The notes under the pieces: generated by a model
The model's database searches: none
Told to the model about the DNA's origin: nothing
Seen by the model: the letters and a program-made list of their open reading frames with translations, nothing else
Shown: positions 1 through 12,680 of the stretch, in pieces
Numbering within the stretch: position 1 is the first letter of the stretch
How the letters are laid out: each line of letters begins with the position of its first letter
Source: Eulemur rufifrons
Taxonomy: Eukaryota; Chordata; Mammalia; Primates; Lemuridae
DNA: 64,000 nucleotides
Assembly: GCF_041146395.1 (NCBI RefSeq)
Contig: NC_090984.1
Coordinates: 84,517,114 to 84,581,113 of the forward strand
Direction: 5' to 3'
Position numbers and translations under genes: made by a program

Positions 1-238
1 GACTGCAAACTAGTGCAACCTCTGTGGAAAGCAATATGGAGATACCTTAAACAGATACAAGTAGATCTACCATTTGATCCAGCAATTCCATTATTGGGCA
101 TCTACCCAAAAGAACAAAAGACATTCTATAAAAAAGACATCTGCACTCAAATGTTTACAGCAGCACAATTCATAATTGCAAAGATGTGGAAACAACCCAA
201 ATGCCCATCAATACATGAGTGGATTAATAAAATGTGGT

Positions 239-479
239 TACAGAATGACCTTTTTTCCTTTGGGTATATGCCCAGTAATGGGATTGCTGGGTCAAATGGC
301 AGGTCTACTTGAATCTGTTTAAGATACCTCCATAATGCTTTCCACAGGGGTTGTACTAGTTTGCAGTCCCACCAGCAGTGTATTAGCCTGGAGCTCTGAC
401 TTGGGGGGAAAGGCGGTACATGGGCAACGTATGTAACCTGCAATTCTGTATCCCCCATAACAATAAGATGAAATAAAAA
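239..479 (+). mobile_element. Short 5'-inverted (twin-primed) L1 insertion
   Basis: Bases 239 to about 385 are the reverse complement of the L1 region seen at 1-140 (minus-strand reading PFDPAIPLLGIYPK). Bases of about 386-479 are the L1 3' terminus in forward orientation, ending in an A tail. The insertion is bounded by the direct repeat AAAATGTGGT at 229-238 and 480-489, so the host L1 resumes exactly where it was cut. An inverted 5' part joined to a forward 3' part, with a target duplication, is the known product of twin priming. Confidence 0.85.
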
Positions 480-488
480 AAAATGTGG

Positions 489-511
489 TATATATATATA
501 TATATATATAC
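489..511. repeat. (TA)n microsatellite
   Basis: A pure TA run lies inside the L1 3' UTR, at the place where L1 tails normally read TGGTATATATACACC. It is expanded relative to the usual two or three units. Confidence 0.9.
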
Positions 512-890
512 ACCATGGAGTACTACTCAGCTATAAGAAATAATGGTGATATAGTACCTCTTGTATTTTCCTGGATAGAGCTAGAACCCATTCTACTAAG
601 TGAAGTACCCCCAAGAATGGAAAAATAAGCACCACATGTACTCACCATCAAATTGGTTTCACTGATCATCACCTAAGAGCACATTTAGGAATAACATTAA
701 TCGGGTGTCGGGCAGATGTGGTGGGGGAGGGGATGGGTGCATACATACATAACGAGTGCGATGCGCACTGTCTAGGGGATGGACATGCTTGAAGCTCTGA
801 TTTGAGGGGGAGGGGGTGCAAGGGCAATATACATAACCTAAACTTTTGTACCCCCTTAATATGCTGAAATTTTAAAAAAATGTAAAAAAA

Positions 891-1705
891 AATCTGACTT
901 TCAGCATATGTTATGACATATAGAACATACTTTGTAGCTGGGGGAAATTGGGCACCATTACAACTCATTGATTGCTTTTTTAAAAAAAATTCCTCTCTAC
1001 CTCCATTTACCCTCCTCTTTCTCCTAGGATCTCTGTACTTTTTCAGCTGTTGTCTTTAGCTACCTTTTACCCACTGCTTCATAGCCAACATTGTAGCTGT
1101 ACCTTCTGGCCTTCACATGTCTAATCATTCTCATACTTCATCATCCTTTTAACTTTTTTTCACATTTCGTTTTAACTGTAGGAGAGTTCATTCTCAACAA
1201 TAACAACTGCTAGAGAAGAGGTATTAGATAATCCCATTATAAAATATTAGGCAGAACTCAAATGAGCCTTAGGCTTTCCTAGTGAGTTCTTTGATGAAAA
1301 TACAATGTAAATTCTTTAGTTAGAAAGTCCCATGAAGAACATGAGGTGTGGCTTGGGTTTGGGCCAGGTGAGCTACATAGACAGGTAGCAAGGAGAGATC
1401 TTGCTCCAGGTTTGAGCTTAGCTCTGCAGACCAGACCAGTTTTGTCAGGATATCTAGAACTGATAAGCCCTAAGGAGGTCAACTCATTCTAACCAATCCC
1501 AAAGAAGTCAAATGCCAATTACTTCTCACAGACTGGATTCTCAATTTTTCTATTTAGTTCATTTTTGTTTGTTTGTTTTCATTTATTTTTGCAGCCAGAT
1601 ATATATGAGAAGCTTAATCATAATCTGCTTTCTTGCTCAGCACAGAATTAAGGCAAGGGGAATTGGTTGGATTTGAGAGGCATTTATCCAAAATGAAAAA
1701 AAAAA

Positions 1706-1706
<1 letters not shown>
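891..1706. other. No gene or clear repeat seen
   Basis: This is AT-rich sequence with short ORFs only and no coding signature on either strand. I recognise no repeat family here. Confidence 0.5.

Positions 1707-1736
<30 letters not shown>
1707..1736. repeat. (AC)15 microsatellite
   Basis: About 15 uninterrupted AC units follow a short poly-A run. This makes it a likely length-polymorphic marker. Confidence 0.95.
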
Positions 1737-1738
<2 letters not shown>

Positions 1739-1849
1739 CATAGGTCCTTGAAGCTAGTAGAGGGAAACAGCCATATAAACAAATATGTACCTCAAAAAGA
1801 TGTTACAGATACTTTGAAGGAAATCCATGACAGATATTGAGTTCAAGTT

Positions 1850-2650
1850 TAGCTGCCTAGGGTGGGATGTGGATGGTTAAGAAAGGTTTGTTTCTTAGTG
1901 GCAATGACTTGAGTTGTATATATGAACCACACTAAAGCGGGAGGAAGGAGAACATTCCAGCTAGAAGTAATACTGTGAGCAAAGACTATCATTAAATAGT
2001 TTTATAAATTTGAAGATTTTCTATTTGTTTGTTCAAAAATTCAGAAAAAGATGCAGGTTGAACACAAGGAATAAATAATTAGTTAAGTTTTATACATGTT
2101 AAATTTCAAGTGTCTACGGAACATTTTAGCAGAAAGATTCATTAGGCAGCTAGATAATTGGTTTGGAGGTGGAGAGAGATTAGAGCAGGAAATAGAGATT
2201 TGTAAGTCATCAATACTCATGTTGAATTGCAGTCTTGGGAATGAATGAAATTGTTCCCAAAAGAGCATACATAATGAAAAGAGGGAGATGATTAGGAATT
2301 GTTTGAAAAAGTGACAATTGGGAAACAATATAAGAGGCAAACAAAAAAAGTTGTAGCCATGATGGAGGCCTAAAGGGATTCATAGTAAGTGGTTTGAGAA
2401 CCAATAAAGGAGAGAGCTCTAAGGACAAAGATAAATACATAGAAAGGGCTACGAAGACAAGAACTGAGAAAGGCCTGTTGGATTTTGCTATAAATGGGTC
2501 ATTAGGACCTTTGACAAAATGGTTTTAATAGAGTACTGTTAATAGAGCTCATGTTTGCAGGCTAAAGAGCAAATGCGAGGCACACAGGTGAGCAAAGGAT
2601 GTGTAGTTATTCTTTCAGGAGCTCAGCTTTAAAGGAAATGAAAAGAGCAT
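1850..2650 (+). mobile_element. Decayed L2-like LINE sequence
   Basis: Phrases such as GGAGAACATTCCAGCTAGAAG, GAGCAAAGAC and TTTGTAAGTCATCAATACTCATG follow the order seen in mammalian L2 3' halves. They are heavily diverged and no reading frame survives. The assignment is from pattern memory only. Confidence 0.4.
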
Positions 2651-2789
2651 TAGCCAGAGAGTTAACATATTTTTTTCTTTTTCACCAGTTCTATTCAACA
2701 TTGTATTGGCAGACCTACCCACTGGAATAAAGCAATGAAGAAAAAAGGGCCTAAATATGAAAAGAAAGAAGTAAAACTGTTCCTACTCA

Positions 2790-4000
2790 CAAGTATGATT
2801 GTTTTTTTATAGAAAAACTTAGGCAAATCTACACAACTACTACACAATAATAAATGAATTTAGTAAGGTCACAGAATACAAGGTTAATATTAATATATAA
2901 AAATCAACTACATTCTTATATACTAGCAATAATAATTTGGGAAATTAAATTTTCTTAAAATCCTGATTTTAATAATATAAAAAACAAAAAGTACCTGGAA
3001 ATAAGTCTAATGAAAGACATATAAGACCTCTACACTGAAAACTACAAAACATTGCTGAGAAATATTAGAAAAGTTCAAAATAAATGGAAAGATATACCAT
3101 GCTTATGGGTTAAAAGACTCAAAACTGATAAGGTGGCAGTTCTCCCCAGGTTAGGCTATGGATTTAATGGAATTAAAATAAAAATCCCAGTATTTTTGTA
3201 GAAATTTCAAAATGGAAATGAAAAGGATCTAGAATATTCAAAGCATTTTTTTAAAAAAGCAAAGTAGGCCTAATATTCATTTCTAGGCTTACCTAAAGAT
3301 GTAGTAATACAATAATAAAGACAATTTGGTACTGGTAAAAATGATGAACATATAGAGATCAATGTGACAGAATAAAGAGTCCAGAAATAGAGCCATAAAT
3401 ATACAGTCAATTGATTTATGATAAAGGTAGTAAGGCAATTGAATTGAGAAAGGAAAGTCTTTTCAACATACAGTATTGGGTGAACAGGATATATTTTGGG
3501 AAATAAAAAGCAAATATTTACCTCATACAACACATAAAAATTAACTTAAAATAGATCAATGACTTATCTGTAAAGCCTAAAACTATAAAACTTCAAGAAG
3601 AAGTTTCATAAAACTTTTAGACGAAAACACATGGGAAAAGTTTGGTAAACTTAGGGCAAGAAAAAATTTTTTAGATGTAACACAAAAAACACAAAGCATT
3701 GAAGGAATAAATTGATATACTGGACTTCATCAAAATTAAAACATTTTGCTTTTTGAAAGACACCAGTAAGAAAACAAAAAAGCCACAATTAGGGAGAAAA
3801 TGTATACAACCCAGATATCAGACAAAGGACTTATATCTAGAATATATAAAGAATTCTCACAACTTAATAATAAGATAGCAAATAACCCATTTTTTTTAAT
3901 GAAAAACTATTTGAAAAGATACTTCACAAAAAGAAGATACAAAGTGGCCAATAAGAACATAAAAACATGCTCAGTGTCATTAGTTATCAGGTAAATGCTC
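2790..4000 (+). mobile_element. Old L1 (L1M-type) ORF2 3' portion
   Basis: The order of recognisable ORF2 landmarks is collinear with L1. There is a region matching the ACTACAAAACATTGCTGAGA motif (3043-3062), then GTTCTCCCCAGGTTAGGCTATGGATT (within 3139-3164), CTTCATCAAAATTAAAAC (3725-3742) and ATCAGACAAAGGACTTATATCTAGAATATA (within 3817-3846). Frames are broken throughout, so it is a fossil. Confidence 0.75.
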
Positions 4001-4429
4001 AGACATATCTAAAACCAAAAATAAATGCAGCTTAGATGTTCAAGCTAAGGAATCAAGTAATACCTAATACCTAAAAATGCTAAATAACAGTAACAGTTCT
4101 CTTGGTTGCCAGCAATAAAACCCAATTCTTGGCACTTTGCACTAAAAGGTATTAATGAAAAGATTCTAGTAGCATGTAAAAGTAAAGGAAGAAGTGAACA
4201 ATAAGAATTGGAGAAAGACAGGACCTGGGAAACCTCAGAGACCTCAGTCACAAGAACTCTTGGACCCCCATGTCTGGTAAGATATAGATTAAACAAACTC
4301 AGTTTATCCTATACTGACACAACACTAAATATTTCTGTGACCGCTGGTCACCAAAATGTGTGGAGTTTTCTTCTAGCAACCGATCAATTCTTCAGCTGGA
4401 TGTCCTCTAATTCAATTCAATTCTGACAC
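4001..4429. other. No gene or clear repeat seen
   Basis: Short ORFs occur on both strands with no recognisable product. The stretch is unremarkable AT-rich sequence between an L1 fossil and an LTR-like repeat. Confidence 0.4.
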
Positions 4430-5085
4430 TATCTATAATACTTAGAGATAGCATCAGATCCCATAGGTTGAGGGTTCAGGCCCACAAGACTGTCCCTACT
4501 TTTGATGCCAATCGCAAGCTCCGGGTTGTTTTACCTGTGCTTCTGACTGACCAGCTATAAATTGGGGTTCCCATGACCCCCTCCTTGAGTTTGATTAATT
4601 TGCTAGAGCAGTTCACAGAACTCAGGGAAACAGTTTACTTACATTTACTGGTTTATGATAAAGGATATTACAAATATAGATGAAGAGATGGAAGAGATGC
4701 ATAGGGTGAGGTGTGTGGGAAGAGGCTCAGAGCTTCCATGCCCTCCTTGGGTGTGCCACCCTCCAGGAACCTTCACATGTTCAGCTACTTGAAAGCTCCC
4801 CGAACCCAGTTCTTTTGGGTCTTTATGGAAGCTTCATTATGTAGACATGATTGATTAAATCATTGGCTATTGCTGATAAAGTTTACCTTCAGCACCTCTG
4901 TCCTCCCTAGAGGTTGACCAGCCCCCATCCTGAAGCTATCTAGAGTTGACAGCCACCAGTCAACTCATTAACATGCAAAAAGACACTTATCACTTTGATG
5001 ATTCTAAGGATTTTAGGAGTTGTATGGCAGGAAACTGGACAAAGACCAAATATATATTTCACAATATCAAAATATCTTTGGGGTA
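4430..5085 (+). repeat. Old LTR-like interspersed repeat, family unresolved
   Basis: The block GCAGTTCACAGAACTCAGGGAAACAG, GGTTTATGATAAAGGATATTACAAATATAGATGAAGAG, AGCTTCCATGCCCTCC and GACAAAGACCAAATATATATTTC occurs in this order in a common old mammalian repeat that I believe is an ERV-L/MaLR-type LTR. I cannot name the subfamily. Confidence 0.45.
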
Positions 5086-6929
5086 TTGTCATAGAAATGA
5101 CTGATTCAACAGCCATCAGTGTCACTCTGGTAAATATCCAAATTCCTGGGAAGGAATGTATGATTGTCCTATTTTTGGTGGCATATCCATCCTTCGCTGA
5201 GTAGGGAAGGCAAGGAAAGTGGATACTCAAGTTGTTAGCCCCCACCAACACCACATTAAATGAGAACGGAAAGTGGTGTACAATTACTCAAAATAGAGGG
5301 AAGAAATTCTGGGTAGCCAAAAAGAAGAGATGTCCCTAAGAAGACACAATAAGCTTTCCATCTTTAAGAAGCCCACTGTACTTAGGGTTGTTACACAAGG
5401 TAAATGTGCAGTGTTGGGTGGCTCTTATCTGGGGATTACTTTGTGGCCTTACACACCCTTCCCAGGATAAAAACCTTCATCTCTAATCCTGAACCACCTT
5501 TATATGTTTCCTAAATAGTGCATAATTATTCTTTCTACAGGCTATTTTCTTTGAGTTGTAGTCAGCCACAATGGTAAAAGCAGGTGTTAGTCACTTCTTC
5601 CACAGTCTTCACCCCAGCTTCTCAGGTCCTACAGCTATTGGTTTCTCCTAAACTAAATCATCCTAGTATTTCCCCAACCACTGTGCCAGTTTCCCTCTCT
5701 TCTTCTTCAACAGACTCTAAGCTGCATGATTCCAGCTGTTTCATCTTCACATGGCATGATTTCCTTCTGTTTTTTAATATAATTCATTTGTTCATTCATT
5801 ATTCATTTAAATCTAATGAACACCTCTGTCAAAGTTGATTCTAATCCTGTTTGTTTTGCTTTTTGTCTGACTTGTAAATCAGTAAATTCCAGGTCTGTTT
5901 CACTCACCATTGTATCTCCAGCTCCTACCATTTTTTTCCATAGGAAAAAAAATGAACACTTAAAGGAAATGGTTCTACAGGCATACAACAAATAAAGAAA
6001 CATTTATTCAAGAAAACCTTCTACTTTCTGCCCAACTCCCACTCATGGAATGGAGAGCATGGTGCCACTGAGAACACTGGGGCCTTGAATGTCCTTGTTG
6101 TAGTTCATGGGGTTCCATACCAAGGGAGGCAAGCTGAGGACACTGGGGGTTGCTGCCTCCATCCATTCAGTACTCAGCTCCAAAAGTGAGGCTGTCACTC
6201 AGACAGACGTACATCGTTGTCCCTCCCCCAACACAAGAACAGGGCCATGGCTCAGAGATTTTTGCCTGGGAGAAGCAAATCCTGGGAGCTCCAAATCCCT
6301 ATTCCAAGGAATTTACTTCACTTGTAACAAAATGTGGAGAAGTTAAGCTCTAAGGGCACGCTCAAAAATCGTGGAAGTTGTGGTGAAAGGAAATTGGAAA
6401 GAGGTTGATAGATTCATTGGAAATATAGGCTAAATTGTAGGTGGCTATTTTGCTGGAGAGAACTGGGAAAACAGACAGCTGGGAAGAACTGGAGTCAGAA
6501 CAAATCTCAAATACTTCCCTCTGCAACTATATCTTCAAAGAAGCCTGATTTAATTGAATTAGTTTATGAAGCAATATATGCCTCCGGATATTGTTGAAAA
6601 CAATGGAGCAATCAGCTGGCAATTAGTGGTGCTTAATAGCTGGGTGTGGTCAGGGAAAGAGACTATCAAAGACAGCCTTGCCAAAACCACTTTCATCACT
6701 GGGTGACTGTGGGCATACTCAAGGCTGTGCCCCTGAGGAGCAACATCACAGGCTTTACACTGTGAGGGGGAAATAGACTTCACAAAAGTAAGCTGGACAG
6801 TCACTAAACTAATAAACAAGCAAATAATAGTAACAAGCCCCAGAATGGGGAATAAGTACCCAGAGTTGCTACAATATATTATCTAATATGTCCAATTTCC
6901 ATTTTAAAAAATGGAACATGTAAAGAAAC
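5086..6929. other. No gene seen
   Basis: The stretch has no ORF above about 90 codons and no splice-and-frame pattern that I can read as exons. Short ORFs at 5584-5838 and 6107-6353 look like chance. Confidence 0.4.
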
Positions 6930-9900
6930 AGGAAAGTGTGATTCATATACCAGAAAAAAAGCAGGAAACAGAAACTGCCTGTGAGAGCAACCAGATGTTG
7001 GGTTTAACAGACAATGACTTCAAAGTAGCCATTATAATATGTTCAGAAAACCAAAGGAAATCATAATTAGGGAAGTAAAGTAAGGTATGATGACAATGTT
7101 GCATCAAATAAAGAATATCAATAAAGAAATAGAAGTTATAGGTAAAAAACCAATGGAAATGCTGGAGTTGAAACGTACAATAACTGAGATTTAAAAATTC
7201 ACTGGAGGAGCTCAACAAACTAGATTTGAACTGGCAGAAGAAAGAATTAGCAAATTTAGGGTAAATTGATAGAAATTATACAATCTGAGGCACAGAGAGA
7301 AAAAAGAATGAAGAAAACAAATAGACCCTCAGAAGATGTGAGACACCATTAACAATATCAGTATACTCATAATGTGAGTGTCAGAAAGAGAGGAGAAACA
7401 GAAAGGTAAGAAAAAATATTCAAAGGAATAATACCTGAAAACTTCCCAAGTTTATTGAAAAACATTAATCTACACATTCAGGAAGCCCAGTGAAATCCAA
7501 GTAGGATAAACACAAAGGGATCCACAAATTGACATATTGTAGTAAAAATGCTGAAAGCCAAAGACAATGAGAAAATCTTGAAAGCAGAAAGCAAAAAATA
7601 ACTCATTCACATACAAGGGAACTCCAATAAGGTTAACAGCTGATGTCCTGTCAGGAACAATGGACTCTAGAAGGTAGTGGGATAACATATTTAAAGTGCT
7701 CAAACAAGAAAACTGTCAGCCAAAAATCCTACATCTCATATAACCATCTTTCAAAATGAAGGCAGAATAAATTCCCAGGTAAACAAAAACTGAATCTGTT
7801 GCTAGCAGACATGACTTACAAGAAATATTAAAGAAATTTCTTCAGATTGAAAGCTCCAGACAGTAACCTACACATCAAAGAAAAAAAAACCCACCTGTAA
7901 AGGTAATTATGTAATTACAAAAGACAGTATAAACGCATATGTTTTCTCCTTCTCTTAATTGATTTAAAAAATAACTGTATAAAACAGTTTGTATAAAAAA
8001 CTCAAATGTATTTTTAGGCCAAGACATATAGAAATGTAATAAATTTGCCAATACCTGCACAAAGGAGGTAGATGGGAGCAAAACTCTATCAGACTAAAGC
8101 AGTGACTACAGATGGTAACTTGGATCTACAGAAACAAAGAACGAGAATCAGAAATGATAAATAAGAAGGCTAATATAACAAAAGCTATAAATACATACTT
8201 GCTCTTTCTTCTCTCAGCTTCCTTAAAAGTCATCAAATTAACAAAAAGAGGAAAAACAGAATAGAGCTAAATAATATTTCTATATCTCACTGGAATTAAG
8301 TTAGTATAAATCTAAAGTAGATTCTGACAAGCTAAGATGTATATGGCAAACATTAGAGCACCCTCTAAGGAAATAACTCAAAAAATGGTGAAAAAAAAAT
8401 CAAGAATTAAAATGCTACATTATAAAATATTCACTTAATGTAAAAGAAAGCAGTAAAGGAGAAATTGAGGGAAAATTTATAGCTGTAAATACCTAAATTA
8501 AAAAACAAAAAAAGATCTCAAATCAATAACCTAGCCTTTTACCTTAAGACACTGGAAAAAGAAGAGCAAACTAAATCTAAAGCAAGTAGAAGGAAGGAAC
8601 TAATAAAGATCAAAGTGGAAATTAATGAAACAGAAAATAGAAAAAATAGATAAAATAAATGAAACTAAAGGCTCATTCTTTGACTAGATTAACAAAATTA
8701 ACAAACCTCTAGCTAGATTGGGAAAAAAAATAGAGAAAACTCAAATTACTAGAATCAGAAATGAAGAAGAGAAGGCATTATAACTGACTTTATATAAAAA
8801 GAATTATATAGGAATACTATGAACAATTGCATGCTAATAAATCAGACAACTTAGATGGAATAGAAAAATTCCTAGAAAGACACAAACTACTGAAACTGAG
8901 TCAAGAAAAAATAGACAATACGAACATGCCTATAATGAGAGATTGAATTAGTAATTTAAAAATTATACACAAAGAAAAGCCTAGGCCCAGACGGCTTCAC
9001 TGTTATATTTTACCAAACACTTACAAGAAGAATTAACAAAAATTCTTCAGAAACTACAAAGTTTTCAAAACATACAAGAGGAAGGAACACTTTCAAACTC
9101 ACTCTATGAGGACAAAACCCTCAATTACCTTGAAACCAAAACCAGGCAAAGATATCACAGAAAAGAAAACTACAGACCAATATCTCTTATGAATATGGAC
9201 ATAAAACTCATCAACAAAATACTAGAAAACTGAATCCAGCATGATATAAAAATATTATAAACCATGACTAATTAGAATTTAGCTCAGGATGCAAGGTTGG
9301 TTTAACATCTAAAAATCAATTAATGTAATACACCATGTAAACAGGATAAAAAACAAAAAACACACAATCATCTCAATAGACAAAGTAAAAGCATTTGACA
9401 AAATCCCAACCCCTTTCATGATAAAAAACATTCAAAAAACAAGGAATAGAAGGAAACTTTCTCAACTTGATAAAGGACACCTACAAAAACACACAGCAAG
9501 TATCTTACTTAATGGTAAAAAGATTGGGTGCTTTCTCCCTAAGTTCAGGGATAAGACAAGGATGTCCACTCTCATTACATCCATTCAACACTGTCCTGGA
9601 GATTTGAACTAGGGTAATTAGGCAAGAAAAAGAAATAAAAGACATCCAGACTGGAAAGGAAAAAGCAAAACTATCACTGTTTGCAGATGGCATGATCTTG
9701 TTTATAGAAAGTCCTGAGGAATCTACTAAAATACTACTAGAATAATAAATGACTTACTAAATCTTAACAAAGGTTATAAGATACAAGATCAATATATAAA
9801 AATCAATTGTATTTCTATACAGTTGTAATGAAGAATCCAAAAATGAAATTAAAAAATAATTTCATTTATAATAGCATCAAAAATAAATTATTTATGAATA

Positions 9901-11690
9901 AATTTAACAAAGGAAGTGTAAAACTTATACTCTGAAAACTACAAATAACTGTAGTTAAAAGAAATTAAAGATGTAAATAAATGAAAACATGCTATCTTCA
10001 AGGATCAGAAGGCTTAATATTGTTAAGATGCCAATACTGCCCAAATGAATCCCAAATTAATATATTTAACACAATCAGAATTCCAAATGGCTTCATTGTA
10101 GAAATTGACAAGCTGATCCTAAAATTCATATGGAATTGCAAGGGACCCAGAATAGCCAAAACAATGTTGAAGGAGATGAACAAAGTTCAAGAACTCACAT
10201 TTTTTAATTTCAAAACTTACTTCAAAACCACAGTAATCAAGACACTTTGGTTTTGACATAAGATAGACACATAGATCAATGGAATAGAACTGAGAGTCCA
10301 AAACTAAACCCATGGGTCTATGATCAACTAATTTTTGACAAGTGCACCAAGATCATTTCATAGAGAAAAGAATAGTCTTTTCAAAAATGATGGTGGGTCT
10401 CTAAGACTCTTTAGTGCTGCTATAACAAAATACCACAGACTAAAGAATGGAAATTTATTTCTCACAGTTCTGGAGGCTGGGAAGTTCAAGATCAAGGTGC
10501 CAGAAGGTTTGGTTATCTGGGGAGGATCCAGTCTCTCCCTGAACAATGTGTCCTCCAATGAGGAAGAATGCTGTCTCACATAGCAGAAGGTAGAAGGACA
10601 AAAAAGGATGAACTCCTTCTAACAAGCACTTTTATAACAGCATTAATCCACTTATGAGGGTGGAGCCCTCATGACCTAAACACCTCCCAAAAGGCCCTAC
10701 CTCCCAACACTGTTGCATTGGGGATTGAGTTTCTAACACATGAATTTTGGGGAACACATTCAGACCCTGACACTGGAACAACTGGATAATAATATGCAAA
10801 AGAATGAAACTGGACCCTGACCTCACACCATATATAAAAATTAACTCAAAAATATCAAAGACCTAAATGTAAGAACAAAACCCATAAAATTCCAACAAGA
10901 AAACATAGGTATAAATCTGCATTACTTTGGATTAGAAAATGGTTTCTTAATTATGGCACAAAAAGCACAAACACCAAAAGAAAAAAGAGGTAAATTGGAA
11001 TTCATTGAAATTAAAAACTTCTATGCTTTGAAGGACATTCTCAAGAAAGTAAAAAGACACCCTACAGAGTAGGGGAAAATATTTGCAAATCATATATCTT
11101 ATCAGGGTCTTGTATCCAGAATATATAAAGGCCTTTCAAAATTCAATAATAAAAAGAGAAGTAACCCAATTAAAAGTGGTTGCAAGGGATATGAATAAAC
11201 ATTTCTTCAAAGAAGATATACTAATGATCAATAAACATATGAAAAGATGATTAACATTATTAGTCATCAGGAAAATGCAACTCAAAACCATGAGATACTA
11301 TTTCTTACCCATTAGAATGGCTATAACAAAAAAAGACAGATAAAAACAAGAGCTGGCAAGGATGTGGAGAAATCAGAACACTCACACATTGCTGGGAGGA
11401 ATCAAGAGGGTGCAGCCACTTTAGAAAGCAGTGTGTCAGGACCATAAACTGTTAAACACAGTTACCATTGACTCAGAAATTCCACTCCTAGGTATATATC
11501 AAGATAAATGAAAACATATGTCCACATAAAAACTTGCACAAAATGTTTATAGAAGCATTACTCATGATAGTCAAAAGGTGCAAACAACCTAAATGTACAT
11601 AAACTGGTTAAAGAATAAACAAAATGTGGTAAATTCATACAATGGAATATTATTCAGCCATAAAAAGCTGTTATAAAAAATAATATGCAT
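6930..11690 (+). mobile_element. Old L1 (L1M-type), most of the element, heavily decayed
   Basis: Landmarks run in L1 order. ORF1-region text lies near 7340-7860 (AACTGTCAGCCAAAAATCCTACATC, GCAGAATAAATTCCCAGGTAAACAAAAAC). ORF2 text runs from about 8500 (AGACGGCTTCACTG near 8989; GATGTCCACTCTCATTACATCCATTC near 9560, part of the RT region). ORF2 tail and 3' UTR follow to about 11680 (ATGGAATATTATTCAGCCATAAAAAG). Stops and frameshifts are everywhere. An unrelated repeat at 10392-10772 sits inside it. Confidence 0.75.
10392..10772 (+). repeat. Interspersed repeat inserted in the old L1, family unresolved
   Basis: The text TGCTATAACAAAATACCACAGAC, TTTCTCACAGTTCTGGAGGCTGGGAAGTTCAAGATCAAGGTGCC and CCTCATGACCTAAACACCTCCC belongs to a very common primate medium-reiterated repeat. 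L1 text on the two sides (AAAATGATGGT and AACTGGATAATAATATGC) joins up when this block is removed, which shows that it is an insertion. Confidence 0.6.
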
Positions 11691-12064
11691 ATGTTATTTT
11701 AGGAAAAGGGAACAAGGGATTTACAAATACTTCTATTTTACCTCCTGTCTTTTTAAAGGGACATCAGAATCCTTATAAAAATTTTGAAATGAGAAGTGAA
11801 AATGAGCATATCTTAAATAAATTTAAACAAGGTAGAAACTTGTTTTTTCAAAATACATTTTTCTGAATCTGCTATTCTATCTTGATCATAACAAGCATCC
11901 TTCCCAGGGAGGCTACTCCAGAAGATCCTGGGTCACATGCTGCCATTCACATACCTCATAATGCTGTACCATTATCTAAAATTATCTCACTTATTTACTT
12001 GTTTATCGTCTGTTTCTCTACATAAAAATAAAAATTCCATGTTCACTACTGATTATAACTCCAG
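11691..12064. other. No gene or clear repeat seen
   Basis: AT-rich sequence between an L1 3' end and a hAT-like repeat. I see no coding signal. Confidence 0.4.
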
Positions 12065-12345
12065 GGTCTGTGCTACTCAAAGTGTGGCCCGAGGATGGTG
12101 CCAGTCCATGAGTGGTGCTACCAGTCCACGATGAGCTAAGTAGAGAAACCATGTAGCAACTGATTTTATGTCTGCTGAATCTAATAATGGAAAAAACTAG
12201 ACTTCTATTTTGTATATATTTGGTTTATTTTTCTAGTAATTTGTTTTTATAGGATTTTGTTTTCAAGTATCAAGTTATGATAGATTTAAACTTTTAAAAA
12301 ACAGAACTGGTCCTTTTCACCACAAATGGTTTGAGAAGCACTGCT
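12065..12345. mobile_element. Possible small hAT-type non-autonomous DNA transposon
   Basis: It begins TGTGCTACTCAAAGTGTGGCC and ends ATGGTTTGAGAAGCACTGC, roughly inverted termini of the kind found in MER5-like hAT elements. The interior is AT-rich and unrecognised. Confidence 0.35.
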
Positions 12346-12529
12346 TTAGGTGACTATCAAACTTTTTGCTTCCCTTCCCTAATGAAGAAGTATCCATAAA
12401 CCCAGGGATTGCACTTCCCAGTCTCCTTGCATGGAGGTGAGGGAAAACACTTGTCCTCAGAAAGAGAATGTGAGCAAAAGTGATGCTGTGTCCCTCCTGA
12501 AATGTGAATGAGGGGCTCTGACCCTTAAC

Positions 12530-12680
12530 TGTGATGGTAAATTTTATGTGTCCACTTGATTGGGTTAAGGGATACTCAGATTGCAGGTAAACCATTATTT
12601 CTGGGTGTGTTTGTGAAAGTATTTCAGGAAAAGATTGGCATTTTGAATCAGCAGGATGGATAAGGATCTACCAAGGGCAG
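12530..12680 (+). repeat. Left part of an old repeat split by an L1 (continues at 19180)
   Basis: The text GTAAATTTTATGTGTCCACTTGATTGGG and ATTATTTCTGGGTGTGTTTGTGAAAG opens a common old repeat. Its continuation (CCAATGTGGGCAGGCATCAGCCAACC) lies about 6.5 kb downstream, directly after the end of the intervening L1. Confidence 0.55.

Larger units (their letters stand above)
1..890 (+). mobile_element. L1 3' end (ORF2 tail and 3' UTR), interrupted by a second L1
   Basis: The sequence reads as the 3' end of an L1 retrotransposon. A short open stretch near 13-240 has the usual ORF2 C-terminal look (PFDPAIPLLGIYPK). It is followed from 490 by the conserved non-coding tail (CACCATGGAGTACTACTCAGC) and ends in a G-rich segment and an A-rich tail near 870-890. 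The element is split at 239-479 by another L1. The terminal motif at 765-860 recurs at 386-470 and 38470-38680, which suggests a lineage-specific L1 subfamily. The element runs off the left edge of the window. Confidence 0.85.
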
